The notes under the pieces are model-generated. The model had not been told where the DNA came from. It worked only from the letters and a program-made list of their open reading frames with translations, and did not search any database. Shown one piece after another: positions 1-10,890 of a stretch of 64,000 nucleotides of DNA. The stretch is from Cephalopachus bancanus (taxonomy: Eukaryota; Chordata; Mammalia; Primates; Tarsiidae). A program made the translations under genes and the position numbers. Location: contig JAPVLO010000133.1 of NCBI GenBank assembly GCA_027257055.1, positions 2,418,001 through 2,482,000 of the forward strand. The letters are read 5' to 3'. Numbering within the stretch: position 1 is the first letter of the stretch; every line of letters starts with the position of its first letter.

Positions 1-71
1 ATGATATTCGGCAATGAGGTATGTAGCACTTTTTTCCAGGATGAGTTCATGAACTTAATTTTAAAACCTCA
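1..71 (+). mobile_element. mariner-family terminal fragment, cut by window edge
   Basis: This stretch matches the outer end of the mariner element at 4375-4928: both share 'atgtagcactttt', then 'ggatgagtt', and a terminus close to 'gaacttaattgttggacctc' (here 'gaacttaattttaaaacctc'). Only the terminal part lies in the window and the rest would be upstream. No transposase motif is visible in so short a piece. Confidence 0.6.
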
Positions 72-1339
72 TATTATTAGACTGTTCGTTCATTCATCCA
101 AATTTTGGGAGAACCTCTTAGGTGTCATACCAGTAGCAGGCATCTGGTATATGAAAATTAATGAACATAAACCAAAATATTTTAGCTTATTTTCTTAAGC
201 TATAACAGAGTAATCCCATTTATTGTTTTATTGTGTGTTTTACTTTTCTAGAATATAATTTGGAATTAACCACACATTGAAATCTTCTGTTTTCATTCAG
301 TCTGGAATTTTCATAATTCTATGAAAATGTTTGCTTTTGTCTAAAGTACCCATGTTCACAGGAATGTAAACACTGAGGGTAAAAGTATAAAGTGATATTT
401 TTAGGTCATGATAATCAATAAAATATACAACAATCTTCAGTTAGTAAAAAATAGTGGAAAATTCTGGTGACTAACCTATTAAAAATTATGCAGTAGGAAT
501 ATATGACTATTATGTTAGATGTTAGACTGCCCTAACCTTAAAATTTTGATGAGCTGAAATGAAGAACAATGAACAGCAAAATATGTAGTGCTGATATCTA
601 GTAAGTGGATTACATTCATATCTTTGATAAGACGTGGAACTTTATTTTAGGGCCTTCATTGTGAACTTTCCCAGCTTGATTTAATAAAACTGTAGTATGT
701 GAACATACAAACTAGTGCAAGAGTCATTACTTTCATTAAGAATATTACAGCGAATAAATTAGCCCAAAACAATAAAACCTGTGCAGTTGATATATGTAAG
801 TCATTTACATCGTGTAGACTCATTTGGGGTAGGAAAGAATAAATGTGTTATGGTGGAGTTTCATTAGCACTTGCATTTCAATTGACTTCGAACTACACAA
901 TAAGAATACAAAAGCAATAAATATCAACCATAAACAAGAATACCATACAGGCTTGTGAGTTTTTTTTTCCTAACAAGATGTTCTGTGCCATTACGCTCTA
1001 ATAGTCCTGCTGAATTTTCAATATGAAAAAAGCTAAGGAGGGGTGCCATGGTGCCATCACTGTATTCTGCAGCCATATTTTATCCTGCTTTATTATATCA
1101 CTCTGCATTCAAAGCTACATACATGATGATGCCTCATGGGAAATGCCGAGGATGCTTCAGGAAAGCTTGAATGCAATATAGAAGCATCTTCCTGCATTCC
1201 ATACCTGATGCTAAAGAGCTTGGTTCGGTTGCAAAATAAATGTCACTTAATAATGGAACGTCATAGCCACTGGATTTATAAGCCTGGGAATGTATTGGCA
1301 GATACAGTTATTTTAAAAAGGTATTTAAAAAATTTTTTT
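72..1339. other. AT-rich sequence without recognised feature
   Basis: I see no repeat I can name and no coding signal. Short open frames occur only by chance, the longest being 70 codons at 1136-1348, with no recognisable protein. Confidence 0.5.
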
Positions 1340-1605
1340 TTACTTTAAAGATGTGGAGTACAAGCCAGGATTGGGTACATAAGTGGTCTACGTACAAGTG
1401 ACGTTTTGGCCTCCCATTGTACCTCACTTAGCCTGGATTGAGATCATGCATCCTTATTGATGTTGTGTCCCCTGCCCTTCCCCTGGCAGTGTCCCACTAC
1501 TTCCAATCGTTTTTTTGTAGTTTTATGATAGATGTTCAGGGTCCACTTATGAGTGAGAACATGTAGTCCTCAGGTTCTTGTTTCTGTGAGATTATCGGAA
1601 GGGCT
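1340..1605 (-). mobile_element. L1 3' end, 5' truncated
   Basis: After a T-rich stretch comes 'agatgtggagtacaa', then the pyrimidine-rich 3'UTR and 'gtccacttatgagtgagaac', as in the other L1 3' ends of this window (for example 36001-36240). The order shows the element points to the minus strand. It is short and diverged; the inner edge is uncertain. Confidence 0.65.
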
Positions 1606-2514
1606 CTGCTCACTGCAGTCTTGGGAGGAGAATAAAATCGATGAGATTTCCTCTGACAGCGGCCATGTGCTGCTCGTTTACAGTGCATCCTTTGGGGGAT
1701 ATGATTATTTTGTATTCTGTCTAGATCAGTATGATTAAACAAAAGAATTTATCTTCCATATCAGAAGGAGATTCTAGGTTTCAGTGTAGAATTAGTATTT
1801 TATTGACGGCCCAACAAAGGATAATAAGAACAAAGCAACACAAACAAATAGAAAATAATCCCTCTTGGAAGGAACACAGAAAAATTTAAAATGTTCATGG
1901 AATATAATACTTACAAGAACGAGCTTTTGAAGCTGCACTTGGGAAAGGGTGAACTGATACAGGGTGGGCCCACTGGTCACAGCTTTTGTGCCACCAGGAT
2001 AGAACATGTTGTGGCAGCTCTTCTAGAATCATGAAGCAAAGTCTTAGCAAACATTCAGGGTCAGACTGATGAGCACAACCCTGAAAACCTCTCAGCTCCC
2101 TGGAGAATTTGTTATTTGGGCTCAATTCAATTTCTTCAGCCTGTGAGACAGTAGGAAACTGAGACCACATATGTCAGTCTGACTGGGAAAGGTCTATGTA
2201 TTCCTCCTGTTCTCTCCATCGACAGGCTCTCCCCATGCTTCAGCTCTCAGAAAATTGCGTCATGACTATCCTGCCCAAAGGCACCTTCACTCCCCACTCA
2301 TTAGCTTTTTGTCACACTGCCCCATTTGCTTCTTCATAGTATCACAGTCCGTCATCATTAGGTGGACAGATTTGTTTCCTTGTTGGCATGGGTATGACGC
2401 TCCCATCAAAATGTGACCTGCAAAGAGGCCAGGGATGCTATCTGCATTTCACCACTCCATCTCCAAGGCCTTGCCCAGTGCATGACATATGTGTGCTCAG
2501 GTCTAGTCCGTGTT
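1606..2514. other. No recognised feature
   Basis: The GC content is slightly higher than in the flanks. Minus-strand open frames of 71 and 91 codons (1792-2007, 1895-2170) overlap here but match no protein I know. This may be an old repeat that I cannot identify. Confidence 0.4.
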
Positions 2515-2640
2515 TGGAAGGAAAGAATGAAGGATGGAAGGATGGAAGGAAGAAGAAAGGAAGGGAGGGAGGAAGGGAGGGAGGTGGAGGGAAGGGAAGG
2601 AAAGAGGGAAAATAGAAAGGAAGGGGGTGTGAGAGGAAAA
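2515..2640 (+). repeat. Purine-rich (GGAA)n-like tract
   Basis: About 125 bases are almost purely A and G on the plus strand, built from imperfect ggaa, ggag and gaag units. Open frames across it are low-complexity translations, not genes. Mirror-symmetric segments in such tracts can form triplex DNA; that is general knowledge, not shown here. Confidence 0.9.
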
Positions 2641-3124
2641 ACAGAGAAACATACTATGTGTTTTTTTCCTGTTTTTCTTTGTTTTATTAGAACTTATGCT
2701 AACCAGCACTAGAATTTGATGAAGACTGCATGACTTAATTGCTTTAGACCTTATTTTTTGAATAAAAATAACCACCAGAAATGTTTGATTCTTGCCAGAG
2801 ATAGATGATACAACAATTGTGAAGCACTTTGCAAATTAACAAGCATCACATTTAGAAATTTGTGGTCTATAAAGCCCTAAAGAAATGTAAAGTATTATTA
2901 TTAGCTGGAGTTACTATTTCTCCACTAAGCATAATTGTACAGTTAATAGTTTCATTCTGGTTTATCCTCTATTCATAAGTATACCTTATATAAGGAAATT
3001 AAGAGTTGCTTGTAAATGTATATGGTGCCTTCATTCAATTTAATTATTAATTTTCAATTAACTGCTAATTTAATACTTGATATTCCCTTACCACAGGAAA
3101 ACATAACAGTTAAAACATATTTCT
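2641..3124. other. Mostly unique AT-rich sequence
   Basis: No clear feature. The part near 2815-2920 ('gaagcactttgcaaa', then a run of 'attatta') faintly resembles a MIR 3' half, but is too diverged for me to call. Confidence 0.4.
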
Positions 3125-3310
3125 GAACAGTTAGTATGTGCCTAAAGTCATTCTACACTTTTTTGTATCTTTTATCTCATTTAATCCTTACAGAACCCCA
3201 TGAGGTAGCAGCTAATTATTACTATCTTTGTTTTACAGTGAGTAAACTGAGGCACAGAGTGGTTAAGTGTCTTTCTCAAGGATCCAATGTAGTAATGAAC
3301 AGGTAGATGC
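3125..3310 (-). mobile_element. MIR SINE remnant
   Basis: It shows the reverse complement of the MIR core: 'tctcatttaatcctta', then 'ccccatgaggtag', 'gttttacag', and 'aaactgaggcacagag'. MIR is an ancient tRNA-derived SINE of mammals. It carries no protein. Confidence 0.8.
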
Positions 3311-3984
3311 TGTCTTTGAAGAGGAGATCTGGTCCCAGGGTCAGTCCTTTTCACTTGAACACTGCAGGTCTCTTAACAGGCAACATGCCTATGATCCTGC
3401 AGTTACATGGCCCCTGAGATTGCTCCTGGAAATGGGCCTTGAATCTAGAATTCTGTTAAATTAATAGCCCAAGGATGATTATCTTTTTAAACTCAGTAGG
3501 CATATGCAACAGACACCAGGGTGCTAGAATTTTTGAATGTCCAAAAAGTTTTTAAAAGATTATTAAGACACTTGAAAAAACTTGGCCTTTGGCTTAGTCC
3601 TGAGATTATTCCTTACCCTTCCCAAAGTCCTCATCTTTTATTGTGCTTAGAAACTCTGATAAGGAACAATTATATGTGAGAAACCTGAAGAGGTTCCTCT
3701 ACACTACACAGGTTTACACAATTCCCTTCTCCTCTCCTCCACACCCTGAGAACCTCTTCCCTTATTACTAGTTGCTGAACATAGTTGCTGAAGTGTGTAT
3801 GCTATACCATGGGTGTGTTAGGCTTGGAATACAGTGACAAAGCATTGGTTTCACTGGCTAGACATTAATGTGGACAGGATGGTGAGGGCAGATGCAGAAT
3901 GGATTTTGTTCTATGCTGCTCAAATATAAATTGATCATTGTTTCTAAGACTATCACTAGAAATATTGTGTCAACAATGAGATAT
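3311..3984. other. No recognised feature
   Basis: Moderately AT-rich sequence with no repeat or coding signal I can support. Confidence 0.4.
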
Positions 3985-4230
3985 AATAATAATCAAAACA
4001 GCTCATATTTATAAAGTGTTTACTTTGTGCTTACTAGATCTTCTGCTAAGCTTTTTAACATGGATTAACATAAGATTTCCTAACAGCTAATGTATACAGT
4101 ATGAACTGCCAGTACCTCCATTTTACACAAAACATTGTTTCAGAGTTACTTTTCCAGTCACTCAACTCTGTGAACGGTGAATCTGGGATATAAAGTCATA
4201 TCAACCTGACTTCTAACCCAAAGGCCTTAT
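3985..4230 (-). mobile_element. MIR SINE remnant
   Basis: A diverged minus-strand MIR: 'tttataaagtgtttactttgtgc', 'ttctgctaagc', 'cctccattttacac', followed by the degraded second half ending near 'cttctaacccaaagg'. Confidence 0.65.
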
Positions 4231-4322
4231 ATCCATGTGCAATATGGCCTTTCCATGGAAGCCAAGAACATACGCCACTGTCTCACAAACCTATCCCACA
4301 GCATGAACATTCGCACCATATG

Positions 4323-4326
<4 letters not shown>

Positions 4327-4374
<48 letters not shown>
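4327..4374 (+). repeat. (CA)n microsatellite
   Basis: Twenty-four uninterrupted AC units directly abut the left end of the mariner fragment that follows. Confidence 0.95.
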
Positions 4375-4378
<4 letters not shown>

Positions 4379-4928
4379 TCCAACAATTAAATTCGCAAAC
4401 TCATCCTAGAAAAAGTGCTACACACCTCATTGTTGAATATAACTATGGTCACCTTTGAAGTACTCTCCTTGGGAAACTGGGCACTGATGCCAGTGTCTAG
4501 TCCACCCATCAAAGCAATTCTGGAACTCTTTTTCTGGAATGACCATCAGAGCTATTGCTGTATTACCTTTGATGTCCTGAATATCATCAAATGTCTTTCT
4601 CTCAATATTTCCTTTATTTTCTGGTAAAGAAAAAAGTCATTGGGAGTCAGATCAGGTGAGTAAGGAGGGTACCCCAATACAGTTATTTGTACAGTGTTGC
4701 CAACATTGCTGCATGGTGGCAAATTCATGAACTTAATTGTCACACTCCAACAAATGATGACAATTCTTGTGGCCATTTCAGAAAAAGAGTTCCAAAATTG
4801 CTTTGATGGGTGGGCTAGGTGCTAGCATCAGTGCATAGCTTCCCAAGGGGAGTACTTGGAAAGTGACCATAATAATATTCAACAATGAGCTATGTAGCAC
4901 TTTTGCTGGGATGAGTTTGCGAACCTCA
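4375..4928 (-). mobile_element. Palindromic mariner-family element with transposase remnant
   Basis: The minus strand of 4560-4776 reads as a mariner/Tc1 transposase piece: a 'PPYSPDLTPNDFFLY' block, where the D before 'FFL' is the last acidic position of the DDE/D triad in this family, followed by a 'KIKE' helix. Arms of about 165 bases (roughly 4394-4560 and 4762-4926) are inverted copies of each other at about 85% identity by eye; both encode the transposase C-terminal 'CFDGW' region and run out to the same terminus. So the two ends look like two 3' ends facing outward, rather than an ordinary mariner with short terminal repeats. CA repeats flank both sides. It is a dead copy. Confidence 0.8.
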
Positions 4929-4975
4929 TGCACACACAAACACACACATGCACGCACATGCACACACGCACACAC
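4929..4975 (+). repeat. Imperfect CA-rich repeat
   Basis: A series of cacaca and cgcaca units directly follows the right end of the mariner palindrome, so that the element is flanked by CA repeats on both sides. Confidence 0.85.
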
Positions 4976-5929
4976 TTCCTCTCTCCAAGATTTCTGCCTA
5001 ATTGGTAGATCCTTGGCTCTTTATCACCGGAGAGGGCTTATTCATGGATAATGTCTATGTTTAGATTTGGACTACCCCAGGAATGCTCTAAAAATACTTT
5101 GTTATTTCTGTATTATAAAATGAAATACCAAGATCTTTCAAAGCATATTTTATGTGTAAAAAAGTCTCATGGTATATAGCATCACAAAGCAAAGAGGTAT
5201 TCCATACATATTCAAAATGTTCTGGAATCTGAAACTAAACCTTCATGTGCTACAGATTTCACAGGTTTTATTCTCAATTACCATTGATGGATATTTCACT
5301 AAATAATTTTACTCATGTCCTTGCTTTGGCAGCACAGACATAACCCACCCAGTGCCCTGAAACCCATAGTATTTCTGTCTTCCCCTCTCTTGTCCCATCA
5401 AGTACCATTTCTACTGTTCCCCCTGTGCTTGGCTCTAAGAGCTTTTGTACGGACTGAGAAAACAAATTTGCCAAGAATTTTGTATTAAATGAGAACCAAT
5501 GAGATATCCAAAAGAAATAGGGTATCATGGGTTAGAAGTGAGGAAAAGGCTGTTCAGCTATTTCAGACACTCAAAACTCTTTTTATAAGATAAACCGGAT
5601 GTTAATGCATAGAGACTCATAGATTCTTCATTTCTCATTTGCAAAACTCATCAAGAAACACCTCTGCTGTGTGACGGTTAAGGATCAATGAAGACTTAAA
5701 TCTCTGCTCAATCCTCTAATTAAGAGAGCTATGATTCTTATCAAGAAATTATATAATAGAAATGCTGATATTTTAATTATCTCCTGAAATTGAGCAATGA
5801 TAATATTTTTTAATAATTTTCCTGGAAAAATTCCACATTGTATGATTAATCTAACAAGCAAAAAAATCTGCCCTTGCAGCATTTTGTAACTTTAAAGACT
5901 TTTATAAACATGTGATTAATTTTCACCAC
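4976..5929. other. No recognised feature
   Basis: Unique-looking sequence. A 20-base stretch at 5317 resembles the U6 snRNA 5' end but the match does not continue. A minus-strand 71-codon frame (5313-5528) has no known relative that I recognise. Confidence 0.4.
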
Positions 5930-6055
5930 ATTTTTACATCCAGGTATTAATTACTCCCTTTTTAGAGAAGTGGGGCGTCGGTTTCAGAAAACACTGGTGA
6001 CTTCCCCAGATATCACAAATGTGACACTATCTGGACTGAAACTGAGAATCTAGAA
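5930..6055 (-). mobile_element. Possible MIR remnant
   Basis: It shows 'ggtattaattactccctttttagagaagtgg' in the spacing of a minus-strand MIR ('tactattattatccccattttacag'), then 'gtgacttccccagatatcac'. Strongly decayed. Confidence 0.4.
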
Positions 6056-6454
6056 GGATGGTCTGGACTTACCAAGATTCATACAAGATTTTGAAAAGGA
6101 GAACATCTTTAGAATTGCATTTGTCTGTTTCAGGTACCACTCTGAAAAAATGTTTGCCATTATTTCCCTGTCACAAAAGAATTAAAATTCTACTGGGTTT
6201 AACTCAGAAAATTTAATAACCTACAATGTCAATTCTTGTGAAAACCCTAATTATATAATGGGATATTAGCATTTCTTTTGACCCTTAAATAAATTAACCA
6301 CTGCATATAATGCTCTGAGCAATGACAGAATATTTCTGATTAATTTAATGTCCAAGTAAAAGCAAGACCCCTGCCCTTAGAATTTCTTATCAGAAATTAG
6401 ATGTTTAAGAGAGCTGGAATATTTTTGAACTTTAGAAAAACAAAGGTTGTATTT
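6056..6454. other. No recognised feature
   Basis: AT-rich sequence without a coding signal or a repeat I can name. Confidence 0.4.
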
Positions 6455-6705
6455 GGAAACTAATATTTATTAAATGTATCAAGAGTTGGGCAATGTGTTC
6501 AGCATATTCATAAATAAATTCTAATCTCCCTTCATTTTCACAGTGAAGTAGAATTTTTTCCTCATAAGATGAGAAAATGAGACATAGAGTTCATGTAAAC
6601 TGTTCACAGTCACACAGCCAGTGTTTGACAAATCCAGAATTCAATTTCAAGTCTGCTGATTTCACAAAATTCAGGCTCTTAAATCACTATTACTGCTTGG
6701 ATTTC
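6455..6705 (-). mobile_element. MIR SINE remnant
   Basis: Minus-strand MIR landmarks in order: 'aatatttattaaatgtatc', 'cataagatgagaaaatgag', 'cagtcacacagccagtg', 'ttcaatttcaagtctgctgat'. The tRNA-derived half is the most decayed. Confidence 0.75.
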
Positions 6706-7104
6706 TTTGATACTTTACATTTAGTTTATAGGACTACAGTACTTTAAACCCCTCTACATTCAATAAAGTACAAGAAAAGCAAAAGGAAGGAGTATTTCCA
6801 GGACTTCTCAAGACTAAAACTAACATGACATAGCAAATGAATTAATCTTGGTTTTTGTGCTCTCTTCCTTCGAATTTCCATGGGAGACACAATTGCCTTC
6901 AAGTCCACAGCAAGAGGAAAGTTGTACATGTTCCTCTTTCTCTATGTTCAGATCCTCTTTGCACTTTCTTACAACTAAGTGTTGTATGAGGTGGGACAAA
7001 AAAAAAAAAACACAAAATTATTTTTTGGAAGGTGGACCCCTTGCAGTACAGGCTTTCCCCATCTAGGTAAGTGTTCTAGGAACCCATTGGCATCAGTGGA
7101 CCAG
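6706..7104. other. No recognised feature
   Basis: Includes a run of A at about 6999-7010. No coding signal that I can support. Confidence 0.4.
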
Positions 7105-7336
7105 CTAGTGTTGTTATGAGAAGGTCTGTTTGGCTTCGGTGGATTTTTTTGGAGATTCTGTTAACACGTTCCCTCATTTTATGATGGGTGATTTACAAGT
7201 GCATCTACCCACGCTGCGCTGAGCGTTCAAATGGTATGACCCCCATGTCCCACCCTCCCTATTCACCCAATCTCACCCTGTGAGACTTTTTTTGTTTGTT
7301 TTCTTGTGTAATAAGACCTCAAAGGGAAACATTTTG
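7105..7336 (+). mobile_element. mariner transposase remnant, 5' segment (split by L1)
   Basis: The plus strand near 7248-7300 reads 'HPPYSPNLTL' then, after a stop, 'DFFLF': the mariner transposase block holding the third catalytic acid. Upstream DNA around 7200-7240 still resembles the family ('acgctgcgctgagcgttc'). The frame is broken. The same transposase resumes at 9280 after an L1 insertion. This is a different mariner family from that at 4375-4928. The left edge is approximate. Confidence 0.75.
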
Positions 7337-9279
7337 CTGCCTCCTTGCACTGATAAGTGACTTTGGTAAAGTTTTGGGGTAAAAATCAATGTGCAAAAGG
7401 CAGTTGCATTTCTATACATCAGCAACAAGCAGGCAGAGAACCAAATAAAAAGCACAGATTCATTCACCACACACACACACACGCACGCGCGCGCACACAC
7501 ATATGAAATACCTTGGCATCAACCTAACCAGAGAAGTGAAGGACATTTACAATGAGAACTACAAAACTCTGCTCAAAGAAATCAAGGATTACGTAAACAA
7601 ATGGAAAAACATTCTTTGTTCAAGGATTGGAAGAATCAATATGGTCAAGATATCCATCCTGCCTACGGTAATTTACAGATTCAGTGCAGTACCCATTAAA
7701 TTACCAACATTATTCTTCTCAGACTTAAAAGAACAATACAGAAATTCATACGGAAACAAAAAAAGCATAAATAGCCAAAACAATACTCAGCAAAAGGAAC
7801 AAAGTGGGAGGTATCACATTATACTTCCTGACTTTAAACTTTATTGCGAGACTACAGTAACCAAGGTGTCCTGGTATAGGTATAGAACAGACACCTAGAC
7901 CAATGGAACAGGCCAGAGATTCTGGAAGCAAAAACACGGTCTCTCAACCAACTCATATTTGACAAAGCCACCAATAACAATCACTGGGGAAGGGAGACCA
8001 TATTTCACAAATTGTGCTGGGAAAATTGACTGACCATGTGCAGAATAATGAAACAGGACCCCTACCTATCACCATATACAAAAACCAACTCTAAATGAAT
8101 CAAAAACCAAATGTAAGACAACAAACTACAAGAATCCTAGAGGAAAATGTAGGAAACCCCCTTATGCACATTGAAGAAGGCAACGAATTCTTGTCCAAGT
8201 CCTGAAAATCAAATATCAAAAAAAGTTAAGATAAACAAGTGCGACCTCTTCAGACTGAAAAGTTTTTGCAAAGGAAAATAAACCATTAGGAGAGTAAGAA
8301 ACAACACACAGAATGGGATAAAATATTTGCAAATCATGCATCTGACAAAGGCCTAACATCCACCATCTACAGGAACTCAAACAAAGTGAAAAGAAATAAA
8401 CAATCCCATCAAAAAGTGGACAAAGAACATGAACAGACTGCTTCTTCAAAGAAGACATACAAACAGCCAACAGACACATGAAAAAATGCTCAGCCCCACT
8501 AATCATCAGAGAAATACAAATCAAAACTACAATGAGATACCACTTAACTCCAGTAAGAAAGTCTATCATTAATGAGTCAAAACACAACAGATGCTGGTGC
8601 AGGTGCGGTGAAAAGGGAATGCTTCTACACTGTTGGTGGGAGTGCAATCTAGTTCAACCTTCATGAAAAGCAGTGTGGCGATTCCTAAAAGAACTAAACA
8701 TTGACCTTCCATATGATCCAGGATTTCCTCTCCTAGGAATACACATGGAGGAACATAAATCATTCTAGAGAAAAGACACCTTCACTCACGTTTATTGTCT
8801 TATTATTCATAATAACAAAAACACAGAACCAACCCTACTGTCCATCAGAAGTGAACTGAATAAAGAAAATGTGATACATATACATAATGGGGTATTATGC
8901 AGCCATACAGAAGAACAAAATCATGGACTTCACAGAATATTGACTGCAATTGGAGACCATAATATTAAGTGATCTATCACAGCAACAAAGAACTGAATAC
9001 TACATGTTCTCACTCATAAGTGGGCCCTGAACTCTGGTCACATTAGCACAAAGGAGGGATTGACAGTCATTGGGCACTGCTAGGGGAAGGAAGGAGTCAC
9101 GAAGGTGAGGGGCATGTGACAGCAGCAAGGGTACCTGGTCCACTACCAGGAGAGTGAGGACCAGTTGGAAGCCCAAACTTCACCTGCATTCAGTCTACTT
9201 ATGTAGTTAATCCTCACTTGTATCCCACAACTCCATAATTAAATTTAATTTAATTAATTTAGATTAAATTAAATTTTTA
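7337..9279 (+). mobile_element. L1 3' portion, 5' truncated, inserted in a mariner
   Basis: The sequence starts inside L1 ORF2 and reads on, with several frameshifts and stops, through 'KYLGINLTREVKD', the 'KWKNI' and 'INMVKISILP' segments, the cysteine-rich C-terminal region near 8580-8660 ('CWWECN'), and the 3'UTR to an A/T-rich tail at about 9240-9279. The insertion is flanked by a direct repeat: 'aaagggaaacattttg' (7321-7336) and 'aaagtgaaacatttg' (9280-9294), a typical L1 target-site duplication. ORF2 makes the endonuclease and reverse transcriptase; this copy is 5' truncated and cannot be active. Confidence 0.9.
7468..7502 (+). repeat. CA/CG dinucleotide repeat inside L1 ORF2
   Basis: A run of ca and cg dinucleotides sits where ORF2 would normally encode the segment just before 'KYLGI'. 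It seems to replace about a dozen codons, so it is probably a local expansion with loss of sequence. Confidence 0.85.
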
Positions 9280-9500
9280 AAAGTGAAACATTTGCCAATG
9301 TGGAAGAGGTGAAACAAAAAATGGCAGAAGCACTAAAAGGCATCCAAATTGACCAGTTCAAAAACCGTTTCTGAGCAGTGAAAAAAGCATCTTGATAGAT
9401 GTATTGCATTAAACACAGAGTAGTTTGAAGATGAATGAATTTTAAACATGTAAGAATAAATACACAATTTTTTATAAATAAATTTTGGGTATTTTGGGGG
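9280..9500 (+). mobile_element. mariner transposase remnant, 3' segment
   Basis: The plus strand at 9290-9362 reads 'FANVEEVKQKMAEALKGIQI' and continues 'DQFKNRF', the C-terminal part of a mariner transposase, and directly continues the fragment that stops at 7336. The element's end probably lies near 9480-9500, after 'attttgggggtcc'. Confidence 0.8.
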
Positions 9501-10234
9501 TCCTTCTTATATTTCTTGTTAGAGCCACCTTTTCTCTCATTTTCTAACTTCTAGACTATACCAGGAAACATAGAGCCGCTTAAGACCCGGTTTATTAAGG
9601 AAGCTTAGAATTTGCATCCAGTCATGAGATTAAATCAAAATAAGCACCGATTTCCACAGAATATCCAGGTTTTTTTCAGCTCTAGACTAATAAACCATAT
9701 GTCCAGCTTCCCAGACCAATTTTACCCAGCACAATATTTCAGAACATTGGGATCAAAGTGACAAAATGTAAACCTGGGACTTAAATTAGGAGAGGATCAG
9801 CTCTGACAACATATAAGAGACATTTGAAGAAACAAAATCAAGAAAATAACTAAAACTTAAGTAGGATAAGAGTTCCCACCCTAAATTAACTAATGCCTAT
9901 TCAGACATCTGATGGGCACCTAGAAATATGAGCATTTAGAAACCTATAGGTCAATGTACCTCAACTCAGTATTTATGTGAGAAACTGAAATGCAGTCACA
10001 AGAAGACCTACCTAGGAATAGCAAAAAAGCAATTAAAGTATCAAACGAAAAGCAGAGGAGTTAATAGAACCTCTATGATCTGAGCATGGAGAGTGGAGTT
10101 TTCCTACCGAAGGCTGCGTCTGGGCCTATTTCCACAGGATGCTGAGTTTGGCTTAGATGAGGCTATAAATGAGAAAGAGCCCAACAATGACTCAGGGGAA
10201 AGCATCTGATTTTTCTATCTGCATTTTTAAATCA
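9501..10234. other. No recognised feature
   Basis: AT-rich, unique-looking sequence without a gene signal. Confidence 0.4.
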
Positions 10235-10890
10235 GCCTTTATAGTTCCATACATTTATCCTACTGGTATTCTTTAATGAGATCATGTCAAATGTATAGCT
10301 CAATTTAGGGTAAATGAACATCTTTATGATTTCTTTTCTCTGCAAGAACACAGTGTGTTTTCCATTTGTTGAAATATCCTTCCATAAATCTCTATGGTGC
10401 TTTACAGTTTTCTCCATCTAGATCTTGATCATTCCCTTTTTAGTCCTAGGTAGTTCCTCTGTCTGTTGATACTGTAGTTTCTTTTGTTTAAATTAAAAGT
10501 AGAGTGGCACATTCATGCTTTTGATAAGCACCAGTGAAAGAGTGGAGTTCTCTCTGTGTCCTTGCTGCTATTATAAAAATATCTTGTTTCTTTTGTCAGA
10601 TCTTATAGTTTCTTCTCTCAGTATATGAAGGTAATTGATAGCTCTCTGTTCCAACTTTACTTAATTCTCTTGCTTTTTAAAATAATTCAGTGGATTATCT
10701 TGAGGATTCCAGATAAATAATCATATTATTTGCAGGTAATGGGCATTTAACATTTGACTCTAATTTCTACATTTCCTTTTATTTTCTCTTTACAAATTAT
10801 ATTAGCTGGTAACTAGCACAAGTTTAAGTAATAATAGTACAAAGAACATTCATGTTTTCTTCTCTGTCTTAAAGGGAAATGTTTATGCTG
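10235..10890 (-). mobile_element. Old L1 ORF2 remnant
   Basis: The minus strand of 10235-10420 reads 'KEIIKMFIYPKLSYTF', related to the L1 ORF2 segment 'VKMSILPKAIYRF'. Around 10690-10830 'ataatcatattatttgcag' followed by a T-rich stretch is the reverse complement of another ORF2 stretch in the expected order. It is strongly decayed and seems to be interrupted at about 10490-10575 by an unrelated sequence. Confidence 0.6.
10490..10575 (-). repeat. Unidentified repeat, copy 1
   Basis: About 80 bases closely match 12598-12690, including the identical 'cacattcatgcttttgataagcacca', then 'cagtgaaag' and 'ttctctntgtntcc'. Two copies 2.1 kb apart in the same orientation suggest a dispersed repeat I cannot name. 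Minus orientation is a guess from the longer copy. Confidence 0.6.

Noticed and set aside
2388..2712. Basic Gly/Arg/Lys-rich peptide frames
   Set aside because: They come from the low-complexity purine tract at 2515-2640.
4237..4458. Thr/His repeat peptide
   Set aside because: Translation of a (CA)n microsatellite.
5317..5340. Start of a U6 snRNA-like gene ('ctttggcagcaca')
   Set aside because: Only about 20 bases resemble the U6 5' end. The following sequence does not match the body of U6, and no T-run terminator follows at the right distance.
8216..8647. A 143-codon minus-strand open frame
   Set aside because: It is antisense to L1 ORF2, whose reverse strand often has long chance frames. 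The same holds for 53870-54265 and 61806-62159.
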